NCBI GenBank assembly: GCA_002729525.1
Contig: PBYI01000039.1
Coordinates: 32,362-96,361 of the forward strand
Length of the DNA: 64,000 nt
From: Nocardioides sp.
Lineage (GTDB): Bacteria; Actinomycetota; Actinomycetes; Propionibacteriales; Nocardioidaceae
Direction: 5' to 3'
Shown here: positions 1-10,858 of the stretch, piece by piece
Numbering within the stretch: position 1 is the stretch's first letter
Layout: every line of letters begins with the position of its first letter
The notes under the pieces: model-generated
Told to the model about the DNA's origin: nothing
The model's input: the letters and a program-made list of their open reading frames with translations, nothing else
The model's database searches: none
Made by a program: the position numbers and the translations under genes

Positions 1-1430
1 TCGCCCTCGTCGTCGAGCGGGTACCAGACGGGGAACGGGATGCCGAAGAACCGCTGGCGCGAGATCAGCCAGTCGCCGTTGAGGCCGCCGACCCAGTTGT
101 CGTAGCGGTGCTTCATGTGGGCCGGCAGCCAGGTGATGTCGGCGCCGTCGGCCACCAGGTCGTCGCGCAGGGAGGCGTCGCGGCCGCCGTTGCGGACGTA
201 CCACTGGCGGGTGGCGACGATCTCCAGCGGCTTGTCGCCCTTCTCGAAGAAGTTGGCCATCCGCTGGGTCTTCTTGGGCTCGCCGTCCAGGTCGCCGGTC
301 TCGCGGAGCTTCTCGACCATCGCCTCGCGGGCCGAGAAGGTCGTCTTGCCGGCCAGGTCGGCGTACGCCGCCGCGGCCTGCTCGCTCTGGAGCCACTCCG
401 GGGTCTCCCGGGTGAAGCGGCCGTCGCGGCCGATGACGGTGCGGACCGGGAGCTGGAGCTCGCGCCACCAGGTGACGTCGGTGAGGTCACCGAAGGTGCA
501 GCACATGGCGATGCCGGCGCCCTTGTCCATCTCGGCGGCCGGGTGTGCGAGCACCGGGACCTCGACGCCGAAGACCGGTGAGGAGACGGTCGTGCCGAAC
601 AGGTCGGTGTACCGCTCGTCGTCGGGGTGGGCGATCAGCGCGACCACCGACGGGATCAGCTCGGGGCGGGTGGTCTCGATGTAGACGGGCTCGCCGCCGG
701 GGCGGTGGTAGGCGACCCGGTGGTAGGCGCCGGCGTACTCGCGGGCCTCGAGCTCGGCCTGGGCGACGGCGGTCTGGAAGGTGACGTCCCAGAGAGTCGG
801 CGCCTCCTGGAGGTAGGCCTCGCCGCGGGCGACGTTGCGTAGGAAGGCGCGCTGGCTGACGGCCTGGGCCTTCTTGCCGATGGTCGTGTAGTGCTGCGCC
901 CAGTCGACCGACAGACCGAGGGTGCGCCACAGGGACTCGAAGACCTGCTCGTCCTGCTCCACGAGCTGCTCGCACAGCTCGATGAAGTTGGGCCGGCTGA
1001 TCGGGATCTGCTTCTTGGCGTCGGGCTTCTCCGGCGGGGTGAAGTCGGCGTCGTAGGGCAGGGACGGGTCGCAGCGGACGCCGTAGTAGTTCTGCACCCG
1101 GCGCTCGGTCGGCAGACCGTTGTCGTCCCAGCCCATCGGGTAGAAGACGGACTTGCCGGTCATCCGCTGGTAGCGGGCGATGAGGTCGGTGTGGGTGTAG
1201 GAGAAGACGTGCCCGACGTGCAGCGAGCCGCTCACCGTGGGCGGCGGGGTGTCGATGGAGTAGACGTTCTCGCGCGGCTGGGTGCGGTCGAAGGCGTAGG
1301 TGTCCTGCTCCTTCCACACCGCCGACCACTTCTCCTCGAGACCCTCCAGAGCGGGCTTGTCGGGTACGACGACAGCGCGCTGGTCGCTGCTCGTCGTCTC
1401 CGTCTGCTGGCCCTCGATGATCTCGGTCAT
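1..1430 (-). CDS. valS: valyl-tRNA synthetase, N-terminal part (3' end outside window)
   Basis: Class I aminoacyl-tRNA synthetase charging tRNA-Val. Reading leftwards from the ATG at 1430, about 476 codons are visible of a protein usually 850-900 residues long. It opens MTEIIEGQQTET, then has the HIGH-type signature (TVSGSLHVGH) followed by FSYTHTDLIARYQRM and WDDNGLPTERR. The WDDNGLPTERR form is, from memory, that of the archaeal/Rickettsia-like ValRS subgroup, not the E. coli type. The visible part covers the Rossmann N-half and most of the editing insertion; the KMSKS loop and anticodon domain lie beyond position 1. A TAGGAT hexamer 7 nt upstream and no clear ribosome site suggest a leaderless mRNA. 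Confidence 0.95.
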   Translation of the reverse strand, partial: MTEIIEGQQTETTSSDQRAVVVPDKPALEGLEEKWSAVWKEQDTYAFDRTQPRENVYSIDTPPPTVSGSLHVGHVFSYTHTDLIARYQRMTGKSVFYPMGWDDNGLPTERRVQNYYGVRCDPSLPYDADFTPPEKPDAKKQIPISRPNFIELCEQLVEQDEQVFESLWRTLGLSVDWAQHYTTIGKKAQAVSQRAFLRNVARGEAYLQEAPTLWDVTFQTAVAQAELEAREYAGAYHRVAYHRPGGEPVYIETTRPELIPSVVALIAHPDDERYTDLFGTTVSSPVFGVEVPVLAHPAAEMDKGAGIAMCCTFGDLTDVTWWRELQLPVRTVIGRDGRFTRETPEWLQSEQAAAAYADLAGKTTFSAREAMVEKLRETGDLDGEPKKTQRMANFFEKGDKPLEIVATRQWYVRNGGRDASLRDDLVADGADITWLPAHMKHRYDNWVGGLNGDWLISRQRFFGIPFPVWYPLDDEG

Positions 1431-1437
1431 GGGCGAA

Positions 1438-1443
1438 ATCCTA
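1438..1443 (-). promoter_or_regulatory. putative -10 element of leaderless valS
   Basis: On the minus strand TAGGAT lies 7 nt before the valS ATG, so transcription would start at or next to the A of the start codon. The same spacing recurs before many genes here. Confidence 0.5.
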
Positions 1444-1481
1444 GTTGTGGCGGTCGTCGCTTGTCGTATCGGATACGTCCC

Positions 1482-2375
1482 GTGACCTCCGTGGAGCTGC
1501 TGGACGACCCCGTCGCCTTCCTCGCCGAGGCCGCGGGCGTGCTCGCGGCCGACCCCGTCCTGGGCACCGTCGTCGCCACCGTGACCGAGCGGATGGCCGC
1601 CGGCTGGGACGCGGCGACCCCGCCCGAGCACCCCTGCTGGTGGCTGCTGGTGCGCGACGCCGCCGGCGCCGTGGTGGGGGTGGGGATGCGGACGGCGCCC
1701 TTCGCGCCGTACCCGCCGTACCTGCTGCCGGTGCCCGACGACGCCGTCCGCGAGCTGGCGCGGGTGCTGGACGCCCGCGGCGAGCACGTCGGAGGCGTCA
1801 ACGGGGCACTCCCGGCCTCACGACTCCTGGCCGAGGAGATGGCGCGGCTCCAGGGGCAGCAGGCGCACGTGGAGGAGCAGGTGCGGCTGTTCGAGGTCCC
1901 GTCGGCAGGCGACCTCGTCGAGCCGGCGCCGGCCGCGGGGTCCTTCCGGCTCGCCACGGCGCACGACCTCGACCTCGTCGTGCGGTGGTTCCACGCCTTC
2001 CACGCCGCGGCCGCCGAGCAGGCCGGCCGCGGCGGCGAGCACGGGCGCGAGCTGGGGCTGTCCGACGCCGACCTCGCCGCGCGGGTCGACGCCGGCTGCG
2101 TGGCGCTGTGGGAGGTCGACGGCGAGCCGGTGCACCTCACCGGCAGCAACCCGCCGGCGTACGGCGTGGTGCGGGTCGGGCCGGTCTACACCCCGCGCGA
2201 GCACCGCGGCCGGGGCTACGCCTCGAACGCCGTCCACGAGGTCACCCGCCGGGCCCTCGCGGCCGGGCACCGGGCCTGCCTGTTCACCGACCAGGCCAAC
2301 CCGACGTCCAACCGGGTCTACACCGCGCTCGGCTACGCGCCCGTCGTCGACATGGCGCACCTGCTCGTCGGGTAG
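1482..2375 (+). CDS. GNAT-family N-acetyltransferase
   Basis: A 297-residue GNAT-fold protein predicted to transfer an acetyl group from acetyl-CoA to an unknown acceptor. The C-terminal half has the recognisable core: VGPVYTPREHRGRGYASNAV, the acetyl-CoA pyrophosphate loop (R-G-R-G-Y-A), then ACLFTDQANPTSNRVYTALGY, the usual motif B end. The N-terminal 130 residues may be a degenerate second GNAT lobe. I chose the GTG at 1482; earlier codons in frame run into valS on the other strand. It is divergent from valS with a 51-bp gap. Confidence 0.85.
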   Translation: MTSVELLDDPVAFLAEAAGVLAADPVLGTVVATVTERMAAGWDAATPPEHPCWWLLVRDAAGAVVGVGMRTAPFAPYPPYLLPVPDDAVRELARVLDARGEHVGGVNGALPASRLLAEEMARLQGQQAHVEEQVRLFEVPSAGDLVEPAPAAGSFRLATAHDLDLVVRWFHAFHAAAAEQAGRGGEHGRELGLSDADLAARVDAGCVALWEVDGEPVHLTGSNPPAYGVVRVGPVYTPREHRGRGYASNAVHEVTRRALAAGHRACLFTDQANPTSNRVYTALGYAPVVDMAHLLVG

Positions 2376-2407
2376 CCGCGGACTCCGGGTCTCGCCGCGC
2401 GCCGCCC

Positions 2408-2413
2408 TACAGT
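2408..2413 (+). promoter_or_regulatory. putative -10 element of folC
   Basis: TACAGT, 9 nt before the folC ATG, fits the YANNNT leaderless pattern seen elsewhere in the window; GGCCGTGAG between it and the ATG is at best a weak ribosome site. Confidence 0.45.
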
Positions 2414-2422
2414 GGCCGTGAG

Positions 2423-3784
2423 ATGAGTGAGACCCCTGACGCCCCCCGCCTCGCCGAGACCGTCGCCGAGGTCGAGGACGCCCTGCTGTCGCGGTGGCCC
2501 GAGACCCGCCTGGAGCCGAGCCTCGACCGGATCCGCGCCTTCACCGACCTGCTCGGCGAGCCGCAGCGCGCCTACCGCTCGATCCACCTGACCGGCACCA
2601 ACGGCAAGACCTCGACCTCGCGGATGGTCGACGACCTGCTGCGCGGCCTGGAGCTGCGCACGGGCCGATTCACCTCGCCGCACGTCGAGCGGATGGCCGA
2701 GCGGATCAGCGTCGACGGCGAGCCGCTCGACGACGAGGCCTTCGTGCGCGCCTTCAACGACGTCGCTCCGTACACGCACCTGGTCGACAGCACCGAGGCG
2801 CACCCGCTGTCGTTCTTCGAGACCGTCGTCGGCATGGCGTACGCCGCGTTCGCCGACGCCCCGGTCGACGTCGCGGTCGTCGAGGTGGGCATGGGCGGCT
2901 CGTGGGACGCCACCAACGTCGTCGACGCCGACGTCGCCGTGGTCACGCCGATCGCGGTCGACCACGCGAAGTACCTCGGCGAGTCGCCGGCCGCGATCGC
3001 GGTCGAGAAGGCCGGGATCATCAAGGAGGGCGCCACCGCGGTGCTCGCCGCGCAGTCCGACGACGTCCTCCCGGTGCTGCTGTCACGGGCCGCGGAGGTC
3101 GGTGCGACGGTCGTGCGCGAGGGCGAGGACTTTGCCGTCGTCCACCGCGTCGCCGCGGTCGGCGGGCAGGTGCTCACGATCCAGGGCCTGCACGCCCGCT
3201 ACGACGACCTCTTCCTGCCGCTGTACGGGGCGCACCAGGCGCAGAACGCCGCGCTCGCGCTGGCCGCCGTCGAGGCGTTCGCACCCGACAAGCCGCTCGA
3301 CGACGAGGTCGTGCGGGCCGTGCTCGCCGACGTCACGTCGCCCGGTCGGCTCGAGGTCGTCCGCCGCAGCCCCACCGTGGTGCTGGACGCCGCGCACAAC
3401 CCGGCCGGCGCCGAGGCGACTGCGGCCGCCCTCGACGACTCGTTCGCGTTCTCCCCGCTCATCGGCGTGCTCGGCGTGATGGGCGACAAGGACGCCGAGG
3501 GGCTGCTCGAGGCCTTCGAGCCCCACCTCGCGCACGTCGTGTGCACCCAGAACTCCACCTCCCGGGCGATGCCCGCCCGCGAGCTGGCCACCGTCGCCGC
3601 CGAGATCTACGGCGAGCACCGGGTCACCGTCGAGCGCGACCTGGCCGACGCCCTCGACCACGCCGCAGCCCTCGCCGAGGCCGGCACCGCGGTCGGTCAG
3701 TCCATCGGCAGCGGCGCGGTGCTGGTCACCGGCTCGGTCGTCACCGTCGGCGAGGCCCGTCGGCTGCTGCGGAGGGACCGGTGA
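2423..3784 (+). CDS. folC: folylpolyglutamate synthase / dihydrofolate synthase
   Basis: Mur-ligase-family enzyme that adds glutamate to dihydropteroate or folates in an ATP-dependent step. The protein is 453 residues, normal for FolC. The P-loop GTNGKTS is at residues 58-64, followed by SRMVDDLLR; the family signature FTSPHVERM and the later [10 protein letters not shown] are also present. In most actinobacteria this gene follows valS; here valS is divergent and one GNAT gene intervenes. The stop overlaps the GTG of the next gene by 4 nt, so translation is probably coupled. Confidence 0.95.
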   Translation: MSETPDAPRLAETVAEVEDALLSRWPETRLEPSLDRIRAFTDLLGEPQRAYRSIHLTGTNGKTSTSRMVDDLLRGLELRTGRFTSPHVERMAERISVDGEPLDDEAFVRAFNDVAPYTHLVDSTEAHPLSFFETVVGMAYAAFADAPVDVAVVEVGMGGSWDATNVVDADVAVVTPIAVDHAKYLGESPAAIAVEKAGIIKEGATAVLAAQSDDVLPVLLSRAAEVGATVVREGEDFAVVHRVAAVGGQVLTIQGLHARYDDLFLPLYGAHQAQNAALALAAVEAFAPDKPLDDEVVRAVLADVTSPGRLEVVRRSPTVVLDAAHNPAGAEATAAALDDSFAFSPLIGVLGVMGDKDAEGLLEAFEPHLAHVVCTQNSTSRAMPARELATVAAEIYGEHRVTVERDLADALDHAAALAEAGTAVGQSIGSGAVLVTGSVVTVGEARRLLRRDR

Positions 3785-4221
3785 GCGCGACCGAGCCGGC
3801 GGAGCCCGACCCGACCGAGCCCGAGCCCGAGCCGGTCGACCCGGTCGCGCACGAGCGCGGCCGTTCCCCCCGCCGGGCGATGGCGGCGACCGTGCTGTCG
3901 CTGGAGGCCATCACGCTCGGCCTCTCCACGCCGGTGATGATCAACCTCGCCGACGTCGCCCCGGCGGTCGCGCTGCCCGTCGGGCTCGGCCTCGCGGTGG
4001 CATGCCTGCTGGTCGCCGGTCTGCTGCGCGCCTCGTGGGGGTACACGCTCGGCTGGGTGGTGCAGGTCGCCGCGATCGGCCTGGGCTTCGTGGTCGCGTC
4101 GATGTTCTTCCTCGGCGCGGTCTTCGCGCTGCTGTGGGGCACCGCCGACTGGCTGGGACGCAAGATCGAGCGCGAGCGCGCGGAGGCCTTCGCGGCGTAC
4201 GACGCCGAGCAGGGTGCGTAG
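3781..4221 (+). CDS. DUF4233 small membrane protein
   Basis: A 146-residue protein with an acidic Pro/Glu-rich N-terminus (about 30 residues), then a positive patch (GRSPRRAM) and four closely packed hydrophobic segments, ending in a charged tail ([11 protein letters not shown]). This matches the DUF4233 family, which in actinobacteria lies between folC and ndk; its function is not known. The GTG start overlaps the folC stop (GTGA), so it is in the folC operon. Confidence 0.85.
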   Translation: MSATEPAEPDPTEPEPEPVDPVAHERGRSPRRAMAATVLSLEAITLGLSTPVMINLADVAPAVALPVGLGLAVACLLVAGLLRASWGYTLGWVVQVAAIGLGFVVASMFFLGAVFALLWGTADWLGRKIERERAEAFAAYDAEQGA

Positions 4222-4243
4222 CACGTCCGTCCGGCGTCGTCGG

Positions 4244-4249
4244 TAGGGT
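4244..4249 (+). promoter_or_regulatory. putative -10 element of ndk
   Basis: TAGGGT lies 7 nt before the ndk ATG, with no purine-rich ribosome site between; consistent with an own leaderless promoter for ndk besides read-through from folC. Confidence 0.5.
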
Positions 4250-4256
4250 TCTGGCC

Positions 4257-4664
4257 ATGTCGCAGCGCACCCTGGTCCTGCTCAAGCCCGACACCGTCCG
4301 TCGTGGCCTGGTCGGGGAGGTGCTGTCGCGCTTCGAGGCCAAGGGTCTCTCGATCGTGGCGATGGACCTGCGCACCATCGACGCCGCGCAGGCCGACGCC
4401 CACTACGCCGAGCACGTCGAGCGCGACTTCTACCCGCCGCTGCGCGACTTCGTCACCAGCGGCCCGCTCGTGGCGCTGGTGCTCGAGGGTGACGAGGCGA
4501 TCGAGGTGGTCCGGGCCCTCAACGGCGCCACCGACGGCCGCAAGGCCGCGCCGGGCACCATCCGCGGTGACCTGGCGCTGTCGAACCGCGAGAACCTCGT
4601 GCACGGCTCGGACTCGCCCGAGTCCGCCGCACGCGAGATCGCGCTGTGGTTCCCCGCCCTCTGA
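4257..4664 (+). CDS. ndk: nucleoside diphosphate kinase
   Basis: Transfers the gamma-phosphate between NTPs and NDPs through a phospho-histidine. At 135 residues it has the normal bacterial length. The phosphorylated His is H116 in NLVHGSDS, the signature surrounding the catalytic site; [15 protein letters not shown] at the N-terminus and [11 protein letters not shown] in the Kpn-loop region also fit. It is followed by two hairpins before mreB. Confidence 0.97.
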   Translation: MSQRTLVLLKPDTVRRGLVGEVLSRFEAKGLSIVAMDLRTIDAAQADAHYAEHVERDFYPPLRDFVTSGPLVALVLEGDEAIEVVRALNGATDGRKAAPGTIRGDLALSNRENLVHGSDSPESAAREIALWFPAL

Positions 4665-4707
4665 AGCGGCACCCGCACCCGCTCCTGAGCCCCACCTGAC
4701 GCCGACC

Positions 4708-4763
4708 CGTCGTACATCTACGACGGCTCGACGTCGACCCGGCGCAAACGTGCGCCGGGTCGA
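4708..4763 (+). terminator. two consecutive hairpins downstream of ndk
   Basis: First stem CGTCGTA/TACGACG (4708-4714 with 4719-4725, loop of 4). Second stem of 12 bp, TCGACCCGGCGC with its complement (4734-4745 with 4752-4763, loop of 6). There is no U-tract, as is common for actinobacterial terminators. They separate ndk from the mreB operon. Confidence 0.6.
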
Positions 4764-4895
4764 TCGAACGACGCGCCCGGCGCGCCTCACCAGTCACACC
4801 AGTCTCGTTGCTTACGCTCGGGCTCGGTGTGACGGTTCCGTGCGCACGTCGCGCCACCTTCCCCGTTTCGCGCACGAGCGACGAGGCGCGCGCGC

Positions 4896-5935
<1,040 letters not shown>

Positions 5936-5939
<4 letters not shown>

Positions 5940-6889
5940 AGGGACTGACCCGACGGGGGAGCGGGCTCGGGATCGGCACCCGCCGGCCCTGGGGCACCGC
6001 CCCGCACGAGGACCGGCCGGGCCGCCCGCCGGGCTCGCTGCTGCTCGCGCTCGTGCTGGCCTGCGCGAGCCTGATGGTGCTCGACCACGGCGCGGACGGC
6101 GGGCCCGTGGACGCCCTGCGGTCCGGCGTGGGCACGGTCGTCGGACCGGCGCAGTCGGTGACCGCGGCCGCCGTACGACCGCTGGTGACGTTGCCCGACA
6201 CCGTCCGGGACCGCCGCACCCTCCAGGCGCAGCTGTCGGCGCTGGAGGAGGAGAACGCCTCGCTCCGCGAGCAGGTGCGTACGGACCCCTACGACCGCGA
6301 GCGGCTCGCGCGTCTGGAGGGCCTCACCACCACCGCCCGCGACCTCGGCCAGACCCTCGTGCCCGCGCGGGTCGTCGGCCTCGGCCCGGCGCAGTCGTTC
6401 TCGGCCACGGTGACCATCGACGCCGGCAGCGACGCCGGCGTCCAGCCCGACCAGACGGTGGTCGACGCCGACGGCCTCGTCGGCCGGGTGCTGCGCACCA
6501 CCGCCACTACGGCGACTGTCCTCCTCGTCGTCGACCCCGACTCGACCGTCGGCGGCCGGATCGCCGAGACCATGGAGCTCGGCTTCCTCTCCGGGCGCGG
6601 CAACCTCGGCGGCGGCGCCCGCCTCGACCTCGAGCTCGTCGACCAGCGGCTGGTGCCCGACCGCGGCGACACCGTCCTGACCTGGGGCAGCAGCGGCGCC
6701 GGCCCGTACGTCGCCGGCGTCCCGGTCGGCGCGGTGACCCGCGTCTACGAGAGCCTCCGTGACGGCTCCAAGCGAGTCGTCGTCGACCCGTTCGTCGACT
6801 TCTCCGAGCTCGACGTCGTCGGCGTCGTGGTGCCCAGCGGCACCCGCGGCGACCGTGGCGTCGTCGAGGCCGACGGGAGCATCCGGTGA
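5936..6889 (+). CDS. mreC: rod-shape determining protein MreC
   Basis: Bitopic elongasome scaffold linking MreB to PBP2. The 317-residue protein has an N-terminal cytoplasmic stretch, one membrane segment (about residues 36-50, LLLALVLACASLMVL), a coiled-coil-like stretch (LQAQLSALEEENASLREQV, about residues 95-113), then the paired beta-barrels (GSDAGVQPDQTVVDADGLVGRV). ATGA overlap with mreB. Length and order of segments are normal for the family. Confidence 0.93.
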
Positions 6890-7422
6890 GCGGGCGCGTG
6901 GCCGCGGCCGTCGCCGCCGGAGTCGCGGTGCTGGTGGCCCTCGTCCTGCAGACCTCCGTGCTGCCGCACCTCGCCTGGCACGGCGTCGCGCCCGACCTGG
7001 TGCTGGTCGTCGTGGTGGCGGTCGCGCTGACCCGTGGCGCGCACACCGGCACCGTCGTCGGCTTCGCCGCAGGCGTCCTGGTCGACCTCGCGCCGCCCGC
7101 CGACCACGTCGCCGGTCGCTGGGCGCTGGCCCTCATGCTCGTCGGGTACGTCGCCGGGCGGGTCGCCGAGGACCGCGCCGCACGCGGCACCGGCGTCCTC
7201 GGCACGCTCGCCGTCGTCGCCGCCTGCTCGTTCCTCGGCTCGTCGGTCTTCGCGCTCACCGGGCTGCTGCTCGGTGATGCCGGCACCGTCGACGGCATCG
7301 CGGGGCTGCTCGGCGTCGTGGCGACCGGGGTCGTCCTCGACGTCCTGGTGACACCGCTGGTGATGCCGCTGGTGACCCGCGCCCTGGAGCGCCGCGAGCC
7401 GGAGCGCCTCGCCGTCCGATGA
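6886..7422 (+). CDS. mreD: rod-shape determining protein MreD
   Basis: Small integral membrane protein of the elongasome. It has 178 residues, almost all in about five hydrophobic segments, with PDLVLVVVVAVALTRG and FAAGVLVDLAPPADHVAGRWAL resembling the conserved MreD core. GTG start overlapping mreC by 4 nt; the stop overlaps the ATG of the next gene. Identification rests on position as much as on sequence. Confidence 0.88.
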   Translation: MSGRVAAAVAAGVAVLVALVLQTSVLPHLAWHGVAPDLVLVVVVAVALTRGAHTGTVVGFAAGVLVDLAPPADHVAGRWALALMLVGYVAGRVAEDRAARGTGVLGTLAVVAACSFLGSSVFALTGLLLGDAGTVDGIAGLLGVVATGVVLDVLVTPLVMPLVTRALERREPERLAVR

Positions 7423-9575
7423 GCGACGTCCCCACCCCGACCAGCGCCCGCGCGGACGTCCGCGGGCGCCTGCGCCTCGTCGTCATCCAGGCGCTGGTGT
7501 TCTCCCTGTTCGCCACCCTGCTGGTCCGGCTCTACTACCTCCAGGTCGTCAGCGGCGACGAGTACGCCGGCCGCGCGGCCGCCCAGTCCGTCCGCGAGAT
7601 CGTCGAGCAGCCCAGCCGCGGCCTGATCGTCGACGCCGAGGGTCGCCCGCTGGTCAACAACCGCCTCGCCTGGACCGTCTCGGTCGACCGCACCGTCCTC
7701 GGCAAGCTCGGCGCCCGCCAGCAGCGGGTGCTCCTGCGCCGCGTGGGCCGGGTCGTCGACGTGAAGCCGGCCCGCATCGAGCGGATGCTCACCGACTGCG
7801 GGGCCGCCGACGCCGTCGAGGGCGTCTGCTGGAACGGCTCGCCGTACCAGCCGGTGCCCGTCGCCACCGACGTCGCCCGCAAGGCCGCGCAACGGATGCT
7901 CGAGGAGCCCGAGGACTTCCCGGCCGTCGTCGTCGCGCAGGAGACCGTGCGCGCCTACCCGCAGCCGTTCGGCGTCAACGCCGCCCACGTGCTCGGCTAC
8001 CTGAGCCCGATCACCGAGGACGAGCTCGACCAGGCCGAGAGCGACGGCGACACCAGCGTCAACGGCGCGTCGGTCGTCGGCCGCGCCGGCCTGGAGAAGC
8101 AGTACGACCAGTGGTTGCGCGGGATGCCCGGGTACGCCGAGGTGTCGGTCGACTCGATGGGCCGCGTGATCGGCGACGAGGACACCGTCGAGGCGCAGCC
8201 CGGCGACACCCTCGTCACGTCGCTGGACGCCAAGGTGCAGGGCGTCGTGGAGAAGCAGCTGGCCCAGACCATCCGCACGGCCCGCCAGACGCGCGACACC
8301 GTCACCGGCAAGAACTACGTCGCCGACTCCGGCGCCGCGATCGTGCTGGAGGCCGACACCGGACGCGTCGTCGCCATGGCCAGCCAGCCGACGTACGACC
8401 CGGAGGCGTGGGTCGGCGGCATCTCCGAGAGCGAGCTCCAGGAGCTCTACTCCGAGGAGGCCGGCACCCCGCTGCTCGGGCGCGCCACGCAGGGGCAGTT
8501 CGCGCCGGGCTCGACCTGGAAGCCGTTCATGACCGCCGGCGCGCTGACCCACGGGTACGGCGAGGACACCAGCCTCAACTGCTCCTCGTCGTTCCGGGTC
8601 GGCAACCGAGACTTCAAGAACTACGAGTCCGGCGCCTACGGCTTCATCAGCTTCGCCAAGGCGCTCGAGGTCTCCTGCAACACGTTCTTCTACCGGATCG
8701 GCTTCGACTACTGGAGCCGGCTGGGCTCCGACGTCGACGACGTCGACGCCGAGGACCCGCTGGTCGAGGAGGCCAAGGACTTCGGCTTCGGCGAGGAGCC
8801 CGGCATCGACCTGCCGGGGGAGGCCTCCGGGCGGATCGCCGACCGCCGCTGGAAGCGCGCCTACTACAAGTCGATGAAGTCCTACTACTGCGGCATCGCC
8901 GACAAGCCGCGCGACGCCCCGGGCAACAAGAAGCTCTCCGACTTCGTCTACACGTTCGCCCAGGAGTTCTGCGTCGAGGGCTACGCCTACCGGGCCGGCG
9001 ACGCGGTCAACTTCGCCATCGGGCAGGGCGACACGATCGTGACGCCCCTCCAGCTCGCCCGCGCGTACGCCGCCCTGGCCAACGGCGGCACGCTGTACGC
9101 CCCGCGCGTCGCCAAGGCGATCGTCGCGCCCGACGGCACCGTGATCCGCCGCTTCTCGCCGAAGAAGGTCGGCCAGGTCGACGTGCCCGCGCAGACGCTG
9201 TCCTACATCGACGCGGCGCTCCAGGGCGTGACCCGCCAGGGCACGATGTCGTGGCGGATGGGCGGGTTCCCCCTCGACGAGGTGACGATCCGCTCCAAGA
9301 CCGGCTCGGCCGAGGTCTACGGCAAGCAGTCGACGTCCTGGGTCGCGTCGTACTCCGACGACTACGTCGTGGTGATGATGGTCAGCCAGGGCGGCACCGG
9401 CTCGGGCACCTCAGGCCCCGCGGTCCGCGCGATCTGGGAGTCGCTGTACGGCGTCGAGGGCGAGGACGTCGTCGCCGACGACGCCGCCATCGACGGCACC
9501 ACCCCGCCCCGCGCCCTGCCGGTCTTCGAGTCCGACGGCGCGATCCTGCCGCCCGCCCGCAAGGAGGACGAGTGA
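7419..9575 (+). CDS. mrdA: penicillin-binding protein 2 (elongasome transpeptidase)
   Basis: Class B PBP that cross-links peptidoglycan with RodA. It has 718 residues. One N-terminal membrane anchor (about residues 20-40) precedes the dimerisation/pedestal domain. The transpeptidase motifs are SxxK S365-TWK, SxN S419-C-N421 and KTG at 627-629. The stretch EVTIRSKTGSAEVYG is typical. The stop TGA overlaps the GTG of rodA. The catalytic domain carries insertions (around YKSMKSYYCGIADKPRD) that look usual for actinobacterial members. Confidence 0.95.
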   Translation: MSDVPTPTSARADVRGRLRLVVIQALVFSLFATLLVRLYYLQVVSGDEYAGRAAAQSVREIVEQPSRGLIVDAEGRPLVNNRLAWTVSVDRTVLGKLGARQQRVLLRRVGRVVDVKPARIERMLTDCGAADAVEGVCWNGSPYQPVPVATDVARKAAQRMLEEPEDFPAVVVAQETVRAYPQPFGVNAAHVLGYLSPITEDELDQAESDGDTSVNGASVVGRAGLEKQYDQWLRGMPGYAEVSVDSMGRVIGDEDTVEAQPGDTLVTSLDAKVQGVVEKQLAQTIRTARQTRDTVTGKNYVADSGAAIVLEADTGRVVAMASQPTYDPEAWVGGISESELQELYSEEAGTPLLGRATQGQFAPGSTWKPFMTAGALTHGYGEDTSLNCSSSFRVGNRDFKNYESGAYGFISFAKALEVSCNTFFYRIGFDYWSRLGSDVDDVDAEDPLVEEAKDFGFGEEPGIDLPGEASGRIADRRWKRAYYKSMKSYYCGIADKPRDAPGNKKLSDFVYTFAQEFCVEGYAYRAGDAVNFAIGQGDTIVTPLQLARAYAALANGGTLYAPRVAKAIVAPDGTVIRRFSPKKVGQVDVPAQTLSYIDAALQGVTRQGTMSWRMGGFPLDEVTIRSKTGSAEVYGKQSTSWVASYSDDYVVVMMVSQGGTGSGTSGPAVRAIWESLYGVEGEDVVADDAAIDGTTPPRALPVFESDGAILPPARKEDE

Positions 9576-10786
9576 CCACCACCCCGGTCCGCCGGCCCGA
9601 GCGTCACGCCCGACCGATGCCGCCCGCGCGGCGGCTCCCCGCCACCGACTGGATCCTGATCGGCGCGGTCCTCGCGCTCACGCTGATCGGCTGCCTGCTC
9701 GTCTGGTCGGCCACCAGTGCGCGCGCCGAGCTCACCGGGGGAGACCCGCGCGGGTTCCTCCAGCGTCAGGTGCTCAACGTCGCGATCGGCCTCGGCCTGC
9801 TCGTCGCGGTGGTCGTCACCGACCACCGGTGGGTGCGGATCATGGCGCCGCTGCTCTACCTCGTCGCCGTCACCGGGCTGGTGCTCGTGCTGACCATGGG
9901 GTCGACCATCAACGGCTCACGTTCGTGGCTGGTGCTCGGCGGCATGTCGCTGCAGCCGTCGGAGCTGGCCAAGCTCGCCGTCGTCGTCGGCATGGCGCTG
10001 GTGGTGGCCGAGCGGGCGGAGTGGCGTCGCCGCTCGCTCGTCGGGCTGCCCGACGTCCTCGCGATGGTGCTCATCGCCGGGGTCCCCGCCGCGCTGATCA
10101 TGATGCAGCCCGACCTCGGCACCATGCTGGTGCTCTCAGCGACGGTCTTCGGGGTGCTCGCCGCCGCCGGCACCCCGCGTCGCTGGCTGGCCCTGCTGGC
10201 CGCCGGCGGGGTCGTCGCCGCCGTCGGTGCCGTGCTGGCCGGGGTGCTGAAGGAGTACCAGGTCGACCGGTTCCTGGCCTTCACCGACCCGACACTCGAC
10301 CCGCGCGGCGCCGGCTACAACGTCGAGCAGGCCCGGATCGCCGTCGGCAACGGCGGACTGTTCGGCCAGGGCCTGTTCTCCGGCTCGCAGACCCAGTCGG
10401 GTTTCGTGCCCGAGCAGCACACCGACTTCGTCTTCACCGTCGCCGGCGAGGAGCTCGGCCTGGTCGGCGCGGGCCTCGTGGTGGTGCTCCTGGGCGTGGT
10501 GCTCTGGCGGGCGCTCACGATCGCCGCGCGCACCGACGACGTGTTCGGCCGGGTCGCCGCCGCCGGGATCGCCTGCTGGTTCGGCTTCCAGGCCTTCCAG
10601 AACGTCGGGATGTGCCTGGGGATCATGCCGGTGACCGGCGTGCCCCTGCCGTTCGTGTCGTACGGCGGCTCGTCGATGTTCGCCTCGATGCTGGCCGTGG
10701 GCCTGCTGCTGAACATCTCGCGCCGGGCCGCGGAGTCGCCGGCCGCGCGGCTCAGCCCGACGCCGCGGGTGCTCGTGCGTCGCTGA
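9572..10786 (+). CDS. rodA: SEDS-family peptidoglycan glycosyltransferase RodA
   Basis: Membrane peptidoglycan polymerase of the elongasome. It has 404 residues with about ten hydrophobic segments. Family hallmarks visible: NGSRSWLVLGGMSLQPSELAKL, MMQPDLGTMLVL, GYNVEQARIAVGNGG and PEQHTDFVFTVAGEELG, ending in PFVSYGGSSMFASMLAVGLLLNI. Last gene of the mre operon. Confidence 0.96.
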   Translation: MTTTPVRRPERHARPMPPARRLPATDWILIGAVLALTLIGCLLVWSATSARAELTGGDPRGFLQRQVLNVAIGLGLLVAVVVTDHRWVRIMAPLLYLVAVTGLVLVLTMGSTINGSRSWLVLGGMSLQPSELAKLAVVVGMALVVAERAEWRRRSLVGLPDVLAMVLIAGVPAALIMMQPDLGTMLVLSATVFGVLAAAGTPRRWLALLAAGGVVAAVGAVLAGVLKEYQVDRFLAFTDPTLDPRGAGYNVEQARIAVGNGGLFGQGLFSGSQTQSGFVPEQHTDFVFTVAGEELGLVGAGLVVVLLGVVLWRALTIAARTDDVFGRVAAAGIACWFGFQAFQNVGMCLGIMPVTGVPLPFVSYGGSSMFASMLAVGLLLNISRRAAESPAARLSPTPRVLVRR

Positions 10787-10844
10787 CCGCGCCGCGCGAC
10801 CGGTCCGGCCCGGTCGGGGAGGTGCCGGTGTCGGCCCGCCCCAC

Positions 10845-10850
10845 TATCAT
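10845..10850 (+). promoter_or_regulatory. putative -10 element of the MFS gene
   Basis: TATCAT, 8 nt before the ATG at 10859, in a locally AT-richer stretch (CCACTATCATCGTTG) and with no ribosome site. Confidence 0.5.
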
Positions 10851-10858
10851 CGTTGCCG

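Noticed and set aside
4800..4895. A -35/-10 promoter for mreB (TTGCTT near 4808)
   Set aside because: At 17-bp spacing the partner is GACGGT, which is not a credible -10. The real promoter was not identified.
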